Positions 8,045 through 16,456 of a stretch of 64,000 nucleotides of DNA are shown here, piece after piece (position 1 is the first letter of the stretch; every line of letters begins with the position of its first letter). Made by a program: the position numbers and the translations under genes. The DNA lies in assembly GCA_041946685.1 (NCBI GenBank), contig JBHGAV010000002.1:1-64000 (forward strand). Reading direction: 5' to 3'. The notes beneath the pieces are model-generated. The model did not search any database, was not told where the DNA came from, and saw only the letters and a program-made list of their open reading frames with translations. The DNA comes from JBHGAV01 sp041946685. GTDB taxonomy: Bacteria > Acidobacteriota > Terriglobia > Bryobacterales > Bryobacteraceae.

Positions 8045-8436
8045 GGGTTGTCCTCGACGCCAGTGCGGCGGTTGAAGTCGCGCTCCAGCGCAAGCAGGCT
8101 CCCCGGTTGGCGGGCATTCTAAAGGAAGCCGATGTGGTTCTGTCACCGGACCTCTTGGTACCCGAAGTGGTGAATACGATCTGGAAGTATCACCAATTCG
8201 AGAACCTGAGCCTCGAGCTGTGCGATCGTGCCCTGGAGGCAGCGTTTGGCTTGGTGGACGCTCTGGTCCCCTCCAAGGAGGTTCACGGTGAGGCGTTCCT
8301 GCTCGCCAGGCTTGCCCGCCGACCCGCCTACGACATGTTCTACTTGGCGCTGGCGCGCCGCGAGGACGCTGTCCTCCTCACCTGCGACACCAGCCTGAAG
8401 AAAGAAGCCTCCCGCCAGGGCCTCCGCACGGCTTAG
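8041..8436 (+). CDS. vapC: VapC-type PIN-domain ribonuclease toxin
   Basis: A 131-residue PIN protein of normal VapC size. The acidic metal-binding residues are present: Asp6 in VVLDASA, Glu42 in VPEVVN, Asp98 in AYDMFYLALA and Asp116 in TCDTSL, so the nuclease looks intact. VapC toxins cut tRNA or rRNA at specific sites and stop translation when the antitoxin decays; the target here is unknown. GTG start at 8041 overlaps the vapB stop. The gene ends 17 nt before the convergent LysR gene. Confidence 0.88.
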   Translation: MRVVLDASAAVEVALQRKQAPRLAGILKEADVVLSPDLLVPEVVNTIWKYHQFENLSLELCDRALEAAFGLVDALVPSKEVHGEAFLLARLARRPAYDMFYLALARREDAVLLTCDTSLKKEASRQGLRTA

Positions 8437-8453
8437 GCCCCTCTGCCGCACCG

Positions 8454-9329
8454 TTACTTGCCCTTCACCACCTCCAGAAACGCTTTGGCTGCATGACTCG
8501 GCGCGCGGCGGGCCGGATGCACCAGCCGGATCTGGCGCTCCACGTAAAACTCCTCCACCTTCACCTCGCAGAGCGTCCCCTGCTCCAGTTCTTGCTCCAC
8601 GCACATCCTAGGCAGGAACGCCACGCCCTCGTTGCGCTGCACCAGCTTGCGGATCGTCTCCACGGTCGGCATCTCCATGTCCATGTTCAAGTTCACCTTG
8701 TGCCGCTGGAACTCTCTGAGCACCGTTTCGCGGTATGGCGAGAGCACGTTGTGTGCGATGAAGGTCTCGATCGCCAGTTCACGCATCGGTACCGAATCGC
8801 TCTGCGCCAGACGGTGCTGCGGGGAGACCACAAACGCCAGGTGATCCGTGTAGATCACAGTCGCGGTCAGCCGGTCGTCTTCCGGATCGTAGCTGATCAC
8901 CCCAAGCTCCAGGTCCCCGTCGATCAACTGCCGCGGGATCTTGCTCGACAAACACCGCCGGACCTGAACCTTCACCTTCGGGTAGAGCCGCCGGTACCGC
9001 TGGATGTGGCGCAAAAGATAGAGCGTCGTCGATTCGTTCGCCCCGATCACAAGCCGCCCAGCGGCGTTGTCCCTCAGCTCCGCGAGCGCCACTTCCAGTT
9101 CACCCTGGAGGTTCTCGAACCGCCGCGCAAACTCGAGCACGATCCGCCCGGCATCGGTCAGCAGGATCTCCTTGCCCGTGCGGTCCAGCAGCTTCTCCCC
9201 CAACTCCTGCTCCAGCCGCTGCACAGCCAGCGAGATCGCCGGCTGGGTCCGCGACAGCTTCTCGGCCGCCCGCGAGAAACTACGCTCCGCCGCGACCGTC
9301 GAGAAGACCTGCAAGGCATAAAGCTCCAT
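8454..9329 (-). CDS. LysR-family transcriptional regulator
   Basis: A 291-residue protein with the N-terminal winged helix-turn-helix of LysR regulators (residues 1-60; SFSRAAEKLSRTQPAISLAVQRLEQELG is spread over 17-44). A type 2 periplasmic-binding-fold effector domain follows (about 90-290). ATG at 9329 with AAAGGA about 8 nt upstream. It is transcribed away from leuABCD across a 173-nt AT-rich gap, the arrangement in which LysR proteins usually control the divergent operon. Regulation of leucine synthesis is therefore a reasonable but unproven guess; CysB/CbbR-like roles cannot be ruled out. Confidence 0.88.
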   Translation of the reverse strand: MELYALQVFSTVAAERSFSRAAEKLSRTQPAISLAVQRLEQELGEKLLDRTGKEILLTDAGRIVLEFARRFENLQGELEVALAELRDNAAGRLVIGANESTTLYLLRHIQRYRRLYPKVKVQVRRCLSSKIPRQLIDGDLELGVISYDPEDDRLTATVIYTDHLAFVVSPQHRLAQSDSVPMRELAIETFIAHNVLSPYRETVLREFQRHKVNLNMDMEMPTVETIRKLVQRNEGVAFLPRMCVEQELEQGTLCEVKVEEFYVERQIRLVHPARRAPSHAAKAFLEVVKGK

Positions 9330-9408
9330 GGCCTAATCCTTTCTGCTTCATCGATAAATCTCGCTCATGAAATGATTCACGCTTATCATACAACGTAACA
9401 TTATAAAT

Positions 9409-9437
9409 TTGCCAAATCAGTCGGAGCCTTGGATAAT
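9409..9437 (+). promoter_or_regulatory. sigma-70-type promoter of the leu operon
   Basis: TTGCCA (9409-9414) and GATAAT (9432-9437) are separated by 17 nt; each hexamer matches the consensus at five of six positions. The predicted start near 9444 gives a leader of about 60 nt. Just upstream, 9383-9406 has an imperfect dyad (outer TTAT/ATAA, inner TAC/GTA) in AT-rich DNA where a LysR protein could bind. Confidence 0.6.
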
Positions 9438-9446
9438 AGCTCTGTG

Positions 9447-9476
9447 CCCCGCAATCGGCGGAACATGCCGGCGGGG
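9447..9476 (+). promoter_or_regulatory. hairpin in the leuA leader
   Basis: CCCCGC (9447-9452) pairs with GCGGGG (9471-9476), and CGGC (9456-9459) with GCCG (9467-9470). This gives a ten-pair stem with a 3-nt bulge and a 7-nt loop, placed directly after the predicted transcription start. No T-run follows, so it is not an ordinary terminator. A 13-codon open frame (ATG 9465, TGA 9504-9506) overlaps the leuA GTG as GTGA; it has no leucine codons. Confidence 0.3.
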
Positions 9477-9502
9477 CGAAATCCAGAACGCGGGCGATCA
9501 CC

Positions 9503-10675
9503 GTGAACAATCACGTGCGAATTTTTGACACGACACTCCGGGATGGCGAACAGTCCCCCGGATGCAGCATGACCGTCACCGAGAAGTTGCGCATGGCCGG
9601 GAAACTGGTGGAACTTGGCGTCGACACCCTCGAAGCCGGGTTCCCGATCGCCTCTGAGGGCGATTTTGAAGCGGTTGACACCATCAGCCGCGAGTTTCCG
9701 GACGTGCAGGTGGCGGCCCTTGCCAGGGCCTGCACGTTGGACGTGGAACGAGCCGCCCGCGCTCTGGAGAAGGCCCGAAAACCCCGCCTCCACACCTTCA
9801 TCGCTACCAGCGACATTCATTTGAAGCACAAGCTGCGCAAGACACGCGAGCAAGTGGTGGAGGAAGCGATCAAGGCGGTCGAACTGGCGCGCCGTTACGT
9901 GGACGACGTTGAGTTTTCGGCCGAAGACGCCACCCGTACCGATCCGGACTACCTCGAACAGGTCTCCAAGGCCGTCGTGGCCGCCGGTGCCGGGACCGTG
10001 AACCTGCCCGACACGGTAGGCTACTCCACGCCGGACGAGCACGCCGAGCTGATTGGGCGCATGGCGCGCGCGCTGGGCGACAGTGCCATCGTGAGCGTGC
10101 ATTGCCACAATGACCTGGGTCTCGCGGCGGCCAATTCGCTGGCCGCCGTGCAGGCCGGCGCGCGGCAGGTGGAGTGCACCATCAACGGAATCGGAGAGCG
10201 GGCCGGCAACTGCGCGCTGGAAGAGATCGTTATGGCGATCAGGCTCCGCCAGGACCGCTACCCGTTCGACCTCAGCGTCGTCACCGAGCACCTCTACCCC
10301 GCCAGCCAGCTCCTGACCGAGCTGATCAGCTTCGGCCCGCAGCCCAACAAGGCCGTTGTCGGGCGGAATGCCTTCGCACACGAAGCTGGAATCCACCAGG
10401 ACGGCTACCTGAAGGAGCGGACCACTTACGAGATCATGGATCCGAAGATGGTGGGCGTGCCCGAGAGCCGCCTCGTGCTCGGCAAGCACAGCGGGCGCCA
10501 CGCGCTCAGGGACCGCTGCCAGCACCTGGGCTTCGACCTCACGCGGGAGCAACTCGATCTGGTTTATACGGACTTCATCGCTCTGGCGGACCGCAAGAAG
10601 GGCGTCCTCGATGAGGAGATCGCCGCTTTCGTCCGCCAGGTAGTGGACCACGGAGCCAACGCTTCCCGCTCGTAG
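9503..10675 (+). CDS. leuA: 2-isopropylmalate synthase, short form without the C-terminal regulatory domain
   Basis: Condenses acetyl-CoA with 2-oxoisovalerate, the committed step of leucine synthesis. The catalytic TIM barrel is complete: RIFDTTLRDGEQSPG near the N-terminus, the metal-binding HxH in VHCHNDLG, GIGERAGN, and the linker element HEAGIHQDG. The protein stops at 390 residues, just where the LeuA dimer/allosteric domain starts in the usual 510-520-residue enzymes, so feedback inhibition by leucine at that domain should be missing. NifV-type homocitrate synthases have a similar length, but position at the head of leuBCD supports IPMS. GTG start at 9503, weak ribosome site. Confidence 0.85.
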   Translation: MNNHVRIFDTTLRDGEQSPGCSMTVTEKLRMAGKLVELGVDTLEAGFPIASEGDFEAVDTISREFPDVQVAALARACTLDVERAARALEKARKPRLHTFIATSDIHLKHKLRKTREQVVEEAIKAVELARRYVDDVEFSAEDATRTDPDYLEQVSKAVVAAGAGTVNLPDTVGYSTPDEHAELIGRMARALGDSAIVSVHCHNDLGLAAANSLAAVQAGARQVECTINGIGERAGNCALEEIVMAIRLRQDRYPFDLSVVTEHLYPASQLLTELISFGPQPNKAVVGRNAFAHEAGIHQDGYLKERTTYEIMDPKMVGVPESRLVLGKHSGRHALRDRCQHLGFDLTREQLDLVYTDFIALADRKKGVLDEEIAAFVRQVVDHGANASRS

Positions 10676-10730
10676 AAAGCGGCAGGGCCGGCGCTCGCGG
10701 TACAATCAGTGTTTCCCCTGCTCGAAAGCT

Positions 10731-11813
10731 ATGAATCTCAATGTCTTAATCCTCCCCGGCGATGGGATCGGCCAGGAAGTCACCGCCGAAGCCGTTCGCG
10801 TGTTGCGCCGCGTCGCAGCCAGGTTCAACCATTCGCTGAACCTCACCGAGGGGCTTCTCGGCGGCGTCGCCATCCATCGAACGGGCAGTCCCCTCCCTGA
10901 GGAGACGCTACGGCTCGCCCTTCAAGCCGACGCCACGCTGATGGGCGCGGTCGGCCTGCCGGAGTTCGACGACGCTCCTCCGGAGAAGCGTCCCGAGAAG
11001 GGCCTGCTCGGCATCCGCAAGGCCCTCGGGGTGTTCGCCAACTTGCGCCCGGTCAGGGCTTACCCAGCCCTGCTGGAGTGTTCGCCCCTGAAAAACCATC
11101 TTGTTGAGGGGACCGACATGATCATCGTCAGGGAGTTGACCGGCGGCCTCTACTACAGCACCCCGCGCGGCATCTCGGGCGAAGGCCCTGAGGCTCGCGG
11201 CGTGAACACGATGGCGTACACCCGCCCCGAAATCGAGCGCATCGCGCGCGTGGCGTTCCATCTGGCCCGCGGCAGACGCCGCAAAGTCACCAGTGTGGAC
11301 AAGTCCAATGTCCTGGAAGTATCCCAGCTCTGGCGCAAGGTGGTCACGGAGGTCGCTGCCGAGTATCCGGATGTGACCCTGGAGCACCTGCTGGTCGACA
11401 ACTGCGCCATGCAGTTGATCCTGAATCCCCGCCGCTTTGACGTGGTAGTGATCGAGAACATGTTCGGGGATATCTTGAGCGACGAAGGCGCGGTTCTGGC
11501 CGGCTCCATCGGCATGTTGCCCTCCGCCTCGATCGGCGAGAAGCGCCCCACGGGAGGCTGGATGGGCCTCTACGAGCCCGTTCACGGCTCGGCCCCCGAT
11601 ATCGCCGGACAAAACAAGGCCAATCCGCTGGCCGCCATCGGCTCGATGGCCGCCATGCTGGAGTACAGTTTCGGTCTCATCGAAGAAGCCGCTGCCGTCA
11701 ACCGGGCCATAGAAACGGTTTTGAACAGCGGCAAGGTGACTGCCGACTTGAGGCCCACTGGTAAACCCGCTACTACAATTGAAGTAGGAGAAGCGGTTTG
11801 TGAGGTGATATGA
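10731..11813 (+). CDS. leuB: 3-isopropylmalate dehydrogenase
   Basis: Oxidises and decarboxylates 3-isopropylmalate with NAD to 2-oxoisocaproate. The 360-residue protein has the family hallmarks: LPGDGIGQEV at the N-terminus, RELTGGLYY in the substrate loop, DNCAMQLI, and the cofactor stretch YEPVHGSAPDIAG. ATG at 10731, 55 nt after leuA; a TACAAT at 10701-10706 could be a weak internal -10. Its stop overlaps the leuC start as ATGA, so leuB, leuC and leuD are coupled. Confidence 0.95.
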   Translation: MNLNVLILPGDGIGQEVTAEAVRVLRRVAARFNHSLNLTEGLLGGVAIHRTGSPLPEETLRLALQADATLMGAVGLPEFDDAPPEKRPEKGLLGIRKALGVFANLRPVRAYPALLECSPLKNHLVEGTDMIIVRELTGGLYYSTPRGISGEGPEARGVNTMAYTRPEIERIARVAFHLARGRRRKVTSVDKSNVLEVSQLWRKVVTEVAAEYPDVTLEHLLVDNCAMQLILNPRRFDVVVIENMFGDILSDEGAVLAGSIGMLPSASIGEKRPTGGWMGLYEPVHGSAPDIAGQNKANPLAAIGSMAAMLEYSFGLIEEAAAVNRAIETVLNSGKVTADLRPTGKPATTIEVGEAVCEVI

Positions 11814-13216
11814 CCCAGCCCCGTACGATCATCGAGAAGATCTGGGACGCCCACGTGGTGGCCCAGCCGCCAGGCGCCCCCCCGCTGCTCTACATAGACT
11901 TGCACCTGATCCATGAGGTGACTTCCCCGCAGGCCTTCGACGGATTGCGCCGTCGCGGGCTGCGGGTCCGGCGACCGGACCTGACTCTGGCCACCATGGA
12001 TCACAGCGTGCCCACGACCGACTGGTCTTTGCCCATTGTCGACCCGATCGCGGCCAAGCAGCTCAAGCAGATGGAAGCCAATTGCGCCGAGTTCGGCGTT
12101 GTCTGCCACGGGATGAACAGCCCCCACCAGGGAGTCATTCACGTGATGGGGCCGGAGTCGGGCGCGACTCAACCGGGCATGACCGTCGTCTGCGGTGACA
12201 GCCATACAGCGACGCACGGCGCTTTCGGGGCGCTGGCCTTCGGCATCGGGACCAGTGAGGTCGAAAACGTCCTGGCGACCCAGTGCCTCCTGCAAAACAA
12301 ACCCAAAACCTACCTCGTGGCCGTCAGGGGGGGGCTGAACCACGGTGTCTCGGCAAAGGACATCATCCTGGCCCTGATCGCCAAGATCGGCACCGGCGGC
12401 GGTACCGGGTGCGTGTTCGAATATGGGGGTCCAGCCATCCGGGCGCTCTCCATGGATGAGCGGATGACGGTCTGCAACATGTCGATCGAAGCCGGCGCCC
12501 GCGCCGGGCTCATCGCGCCGGACGACGTGACGTTCGAGTACATACATGGACGGCGCTACGCCCCGGTCGGTCCGGCCTGGGATGCCGCCGTCGCGCGGTG
12601 GAAGAAGCTGCCTACGGATGAGGGAGCCGCCTATGACCGCTCCGTCATCCTGGATGCAACGTCGCTCGAGCCCATGATCACTTACGGCACCAGCCCCGGC
12701 ATGGGCATCCCTATCAGCGCGCCCATACCGGATCCGGCCAGCGCGAAGAGTTCCACCGAGCGCGAATCCATGGTTAAAGCCCTGCGCTACATGGACTTAC
12801 AGCCTGGCAAGCCGCTCGCCGGCCATCCCATCCAGGTGGTTTTCATCGGAAGCTGCACCAACGGCCGGCTGACCGATCTGCGGGAGGCGGCAGGGGTGCT
12901 GAAAGGCCGCAAGGTCCACCCGGGCGTTCGTGCCTTGATCGTGCCTGGCTCGCAGCAGGTCAAACGGCAGGCCGAGGCCGAAGGCCTGGACCGCATCTTC
13001 CGCGAAGCCGGGGCGGAGTGGCGGGAGGCGGGCTGTTCCATGTGCATCGCCATGAACGGCGACCAGTTGAGGCCCGGCGAGTACAGTGTCTCCACCAGCA
13101 ACCGCAACTTCGAGGGACGGCAGGGACCCGGCGGCAGGACGTTCCTGGCCAGCCCGCTGACCGCGGCCGCCTGCGCGGTCACCGGGGTCGTCACCGACGT
13201 GAGGACAATGCTATGA
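11810..13216 (+). CDS. leuC: 3-isopropylmalate dehydratase large subunit
   Basis: Large, [4Fe-4S]-bearing subunit of isopropylmalate isomerase, which moves the hydroxyl group between 2- and 3-isopropylmalate. The 468 residues match family length. Cluster cysteines are visible in IGSCTNGR and in AGCSMCIAMN (a CxxC). CGDSHTATHG and STSNRNFEGRQG are further aconitase-family marks. Start and stop overlap leuB and leuD by four bases each. It depends on Fe-S assembly, presumably by the Suf operon at 36 kb. Confidence 0.96.
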   Translation: MTQPRTIIEKIWDAHVVAQPPGAPPLLYIDLHLIHEVTSPQAFDGLRRRGLRVRRPDLTLATMDHSVPTTDWSLPIVDPIAAKQLKQMEANCAEFGVVCHGMNSPHQGVIHVMGPESGATQPGMTVVCGDSHTATHGAFGALAFGIGTSEVENVLATQCLLQNKPKTYLVAVRGGLNHGVSAKDIILALIAKIGTGGGTGCVFEYGGPAIRALSMDERMTVCNMSIEAGARAGLIAPDDVTFEYIHGRRYAPVGPAWDAAVARWKKLPTDEGAAYDRSVILDATSLEPMITYGTSPGMGIPISAPIPDPASAKSSTERESMVKALRYMDLQPGKPLAGHPIQVVFIGSCTNGRLTDLREAAGVLKGRKVHPGVRALIVPGSQQVKRQAEAEGLDRIFREAGAEWREAGCSMCIAMNGDQLRPGEYSVSTSNRNFEGRQGPGGRTFLASPLTAAACAVTGVVTDVRTML

Positions 13217-13839
13217 CCAAGTTCACGCCTTTCGAAAGCCGGCTGGTGCCGCTCGCCGTCGACAACATCGACACGGACCAGATCATCCCGGCGCGCTTTC
13301 TGAAGACGATTTCGAAGGACGGGCTGGGCGACCAGTTGTTCTACGACTGGCGCTACGACGCCGAGGGCAGGCCCAAGCCGGACTTCATCCTGAACACGCC
13401 CGCTGCCAAACAGAGCCAGATCCTGCTGGCCGGGGATAATTTCGGCTGCGGCAGCTCGCGCGAGCACGCTCCGTGGGCCTTGACTCAGTACGGCTTCCGG
13501 GCGATCATCAGCACGTCGTTCGCCGACATCTTCCGGCAGAACGCCCTCAAGAATGCCCTGCTGCCGATCATCGTTCCGCGGGAGGTGCATGCCGAGCTGT
13601 TCGCACTGGACCCGGCCGCGAGGGTCCGGGTGGACCTGGCCGCACAAACGCTCACCCTCCCCGGCGGCCGCAAGGTCGAGTTCCCGGTGGACGGCTTTGC
13701 CAAGCAGTGTCTGCTGGAAGGGGTGGACGAACTCGGCTTCATCCTGATGCAGGCGGACTCTATCGCGGCCTTCGAGGCGCGGCGCGAGGGATCGATCAAT
13801 ACGCTTGCGCCGGCGGCTGACTGTAGTCCTTCGGCATAG
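13213..13839 (+). CDS. leuD: 3-isopropylmalate dehydratase small subunit
   Basis: A 208-residue swivel-domain subunit that pairs with LeuC. Diagnostic residues are DNIDTDQIIPARFL near residues 16-29 and DNFGCGSSREHAPWAL near 75-90. The ATG at 13213 overlaps the leuC stop as ATGA; the frame is open further upstream but that part lies inside leuC. The 3' end overlaps the convergent PspC gene by 44 bp, so the two transcripts would be complementary at their ends. Confidence 0.95.
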   Translation: MTKFTPFESRLVPLAVDNIDTDQIIPARFLKTISKDGLGDQLFYDWRYDAEGRPKPDFILNTPAAKQSQILLAGDNFGCGSSREHAPWALTQYGFRAIISTSFADIFRQNALKNALLPIIVPREVHAELFALDPAARVRVDLAAQTLTLPGGRKVEFPVDGFAKQCLLEGVDELGFILMQADSIAAFEARREGSINTLAPAADCSPSA

Positions 13840-14107
13840 CGATCCAGGCGATCAAGTAGGCGATGAAGCCGATCCCGGTGAAGAGCGCCGCCACCAGCCA
13901 CAGGATTCGCATCAACGTTACGTCCAGCTCGAAGTAGTCGGCAAAGCCGGCGCACACGCCGGCGATCTTCTTTTCCCGCATGGGGCGCACCAGCTTCCTC
14001 CGGGGAGCCTCGGCCCGGGGCGGAGCGTCCGGCCGGGTCGGCTTCCCGCACCTGGCGCAAAAAAGGTCCGCGTCTTCGAGCTTGAATCCGCATTGTGTGC
14101 AGTACAT
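13796..14107 (-). CDS. zinc-ribbon and PspC domain membrane protein
   Basis: A 103-residue protein: an N-terminal zinc ribbon with two CxxC pairs (YCTQCG, FCARCG; residues 2-21), a Pro/Arg-rich linker, then a PspC domain (about 40-95). The PspC core EKKIAGVCAGFADYF is followed by one or two membrane helices (LMRILWLVAALF and IGFIAYLIAWIAM). PspC proteins sense or buffer membrane stress as part of phage-shock-type responses; the zinc ribbon may mediate protein contacts. It has no psp neighbours here. Its 3' end overlaps leuD. Confidence 0.85.
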   Translation of the reverse strand: MYCTQCGFKLEDADLFCARCGKPTRPDAPPRAEAPRRKLVRPMREKKIAGVCAGFADYFELDVTLMRILWLVAALFTGIGFIAYLIAWIAMPKDYSQPPAQAY

Positions 14108-14162
14108 GGCAGCCTCTCACCGAATTACTACGAGTACGGCGGCGCAGTTGTTCCCCAGCGCG

Positions 14163-15653
14163 CTATTTCTCCTCGTGGTACTCCTCTTCGGTGTTCACGC
14201 TCCAGATGTTCTCTTTGGACTCGATCCCCTTCACGATGTTGTCCACCGCCACCATGGCGGTCAGCATCGAGTGGTCCTGGTTGTTGTAGCGGTGCATGCC
14301 GTTGCGGCCGATCAGGTACAGATTCCGGAAGCCGTCCAGGTACTGGCGCAGTTCGCCGAAGCGGGCGTAGGCGCCGAAGTAGGCGGGATAGGTCTTGACC
14401 ATCCGTATGACGGTCGCGTCCCGAACGTCGGCCCGGTCCAGAATGCCGATCTTCTCCATCTCGGTTTCGGCGAGCTCTCTCAGCTCCTGGTCGGACTTGC
14501 GCCACAGCGAATCCGATTCGAAGCAGAAATACTCCAGCCCGATCCAGACCTTATCCGGATCGGCGACCATGTGCGGACTCCAGTTGTTGAAGATCTGCAT
14601 TCGCCCCACAATCACGTCCGGCTCCTGGATGTAGATCCAGTTGTCCCGGATGAGGCTTCCATCGGGCTCATGAACCTTGAGGCGGTCGACCAGCAGCCCG
14701 ACGGTGATGAAGTCGCGGTACTCCAGCCGCTCGCCGATCTCCCTGATCTCCGGGGGAATGGCGGCGTCAAGCCCTTGCACCAGGTCCTTGACCGCCATGG
14801 TGGAGAAGAACAGGTCGCCCTCAATGCGCCGCGTCTCGCCCGAGCCGGTGTTCACGGCGGTGAGGGACTTCACCGTGTCCCCGGAGGTGTGTATGGCTCG
14901 GACTTCCCAGCCGGTCAGGATCTCGCCGCCCATTTCGGTGACGCGGCGAGCCGTTTCTTCCCACATCTGACCGGGGCCGTATTTGGGGTAGAGGAACTGC
15001 TCGATGAGCGAGGTTTCGGTCTGCTTCTGGGCGACGTCAGCCTTCTTTCCGTAGAGCCCCCGCAGAAAGTGCTGGATGGACTTGGCAATGGAGAGCCCCT
15101 TCACCCGCTGCGAACCCCACTCGGCGCTGATCCGGCTGCACGGGACTCCCCAGACCTTCTCCGTGTAGGCCTGGAAGAAAGTCCGGTACAACTCCCGGCC
15201 GAAACGGTTGATGAAGAACTGCTCCAGGCTGCGCTCGGGCTTGACGGGGAACAGGACGCTGTACAGATAGCTGAAGCCGATGCGGACAGTACGGATCAGT
15301 CCCAGCTTGCGCAGAGTGTCCAGCGTGAGACGGATGGGGTAGTCGAAGAAGCGCCGCAGGAAATAGATGCGGGATTTCCGCGACCGCACCAGCATCACTC
15401 GGTCGTCGCCGCTGAGGTCGACCGGCAGGATGCTCTGCCACCACTGCATGACCCGGTCGGATTTGGAGAAGAACCTGTGACCCCCGATATCGATCCGGTT
15501 CCCTTTGTAGTTGACGGTGCGGGCGATGCCGCCCATGTACTCGCTCCGCTCCAGGACCAGCGGCTTGATGCCGGTCCTGGTCAGCAGTTCGTGGGCTGCC
15601 GTGAGGCCGGCCGGGCCGGCGCCGATAATCACGGCTGTTTTCTGGGGCGTCAC
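14163..15653 (-). CDS. FAD-dependent amine-oxidase/UDP-galactopyranose-mutase-like oxidoreductase
   Basis: A 496-residue flavoprotein. The dinucleotide loop IIGAGPAGLTAAHEL (9-23) is followed by LERSEYMGGIARTV and by GGHRFFSKS, a motif shared by the protoporphyrinogen-oxidase and UDP-galactopyranose mutase branch. The C-terminal GRNGMHRYNNQDHSM closes the FAD site. The GGHRFFSK and RNG-x-HRYNNQDHS pair is typical of a group of NAD(P)/FAD-dependent proteins often found among polysaccharide genes. The reaction is not determinable. The GTG start at 15653 seems forced, because the ATG eight bases upstream leads to an immediate stop. Divergent from the methyltransferase at 15736. Confidence 0.75.
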   Translation of the reverse strand: MTPQKTAVIIGAGPAGLTAAHELLTRTGIKPLVLERSEYMGGIARTVNYKGNRIDIGGHRFFSKSDRVMQWWQSILPVDLSGDDRVMLVRSRKSRIYFLRRFFDYPIRLTLDTLRKLGLIRTVRIGFSYLYSVLFPVKPERSLEQFFINRFGRELYRTFFQAYTEKVWGVPCSRISAEWGSQRVKGLSIAKSIQHFLRGLYGKKADVAQKQTETSLIEQFLYPKYGPGQMWEETARRVTEMGGEILTGWEVRAIHTSGDTVKSLTAVNTGSGETRRIEGDLFFSTMAVKDLVQGLDAAIPPEIREIGERLEYRDFITVGLLVDRLKVHEPDGSLIRDNWIYIQEPDVIVGRMQIFNNWSPHMVADPDKVWIGLEYFCFESDSLWRKSDQELRELAETEMEKIGILDRADVRDATVIRMVKTYPAYFGAYARFGELRQYLDGFRNLYLIGRNGMHRYNNQDHSMLTAMVAVDNIVKGIESKENIWSVNTEEEYHEEK

Positions 15654-15735
15654 AAGGACATGCTAACATTCGTCGGTGAATGGCATAGCACACTCGATCG
15701 TGCTACCCCAAGATAGGGAGGAGTTCTGTCTGACG

Positions 15736-16347
15736 ATGCCGGAGAATGCCAAACAGACCTGGTTCAACCGCCTGGCCGCGGAATGGGACCAGATCCCGAG
15801 TATGGAGGGCGCCGCGGAGAAGGTCCGGCGCTTCGTTGCGCAGAGCGCAACCCGTCATCCCCGCCGCATTCTGGACGTGGGGTGCGGGACGGGTATTCTT
15901 GTGCCGGCCTTGCTTGAGGCCATTCCACAGGTGGAGTGCGTCATCGAACTGGATTTTGCGCTCCAGATGCTCCAGCAGAATGCCCGCAAGTTCACCGACG
16001 GGCGCATCGGGCGCGTCTGTGCGGACGCGATGCGGCTGCCGGCGGCTTCGGGCGCCTTTGACCTGGTCGTGTGCTTCGGCATCCTGCCCCACCTCGAGGA
16101 CAGAGGAGCGGCGCTCGCCGAACTGCTGCGCGTGCTGCGTCCCGGAGGCGCACTGAGCGTGGGCCACTTGGCCGGAAGCCGCGAGTTGAATGCCTTTCAC
16201 GGCTCGCTCGACGGCCCGGTCTCGGGCGACGTCCTGCTGGAGTCAGGAGAGCTGGCGCGGGCGCTGGCCGCGGCGGGTGCGGTGGGCATTCACACCGAGG
16301 AGGACCCGGGCTGGTACTTCGTCCGCGCGCAGAAGCCCGCAGACTAG
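15736..16347 (+). CDS. class I SAM-dependent methyltransferase
   Basis: A 203-residue Rossmann-fold methyltransferase. Motif I is ILDVGCGTGILVPALLE, followed by an acidic strand end and motif IV FDLVVCFGILPHL; LLRVLRPGGALSVGH is the usual post-motif. Relatives are UbiE/type-11-like and act on small molecules; the substrate is unknown. GGGAGGAG (15716-15723) lies 12 nt before the ATG at 15736, slightly far; a CTG at 15730 would have better spacing. An ATG at 15676 is also in frame but lacks a binding site. Confidence 0.82.
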   Translation: MPENAKQTWFNRLAAEWDQIPSMEGAAEKVRRFVAQSATRHPRRILDVGCGTGILVPALLEAIPQVECVIELDFALQMLQQNARKFTDGRIGRVCADAMRLPAASGAFDLVVCFGILPHLEDRGAALAELLRVLRPGGALSVGHLAGSRELNAFHGSLDGPVSGDVLLESGELARALAAAGAVGIHTEEDPGWYFVRAQKPAD

Positions 16348-16390
16348 GGCGCAGGCACTCCTGCGGTTCCGCCACCGAGCTGCGACCATC

Positions 16391-16410
16391 GGGCAGCGGC
16401 TATGCTGCCC
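16391..16410 (+). terminator. GC-rich hairpin between the methyltransferase and the ATPase cassette
   Basis: GGGCAGC (16391-16397) and GCTGCCC (16404-16410) form a perfect 7-bp stem with a 6-nt loop, 43 nt after the methyltransferase stop. No T-run follows at once, so termination is uncertain. The next bases carry TTGACT (16419-16424), a possible -35 for the cassette, with a weak -10 (TAGTCT, 16442-16447). Confidence 0.35.
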
Positions 16411-16456
16411 CGGAGATGTTGACTTTGACGCGACCGCCCCGTAGTCTGATGAAGGA

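Noticed and set aside
9440..9502. Leucine attenuator leader peptide
   Set aside because: The only small frame has no Leu codons and no terminator-like stem with a T-run follows.
9503..10675. NifV homocitrate synthase
   Set aside because: Length fits, but the gene heads leuBCD and no nif gene is present, so short LeuA is the simpler reading.
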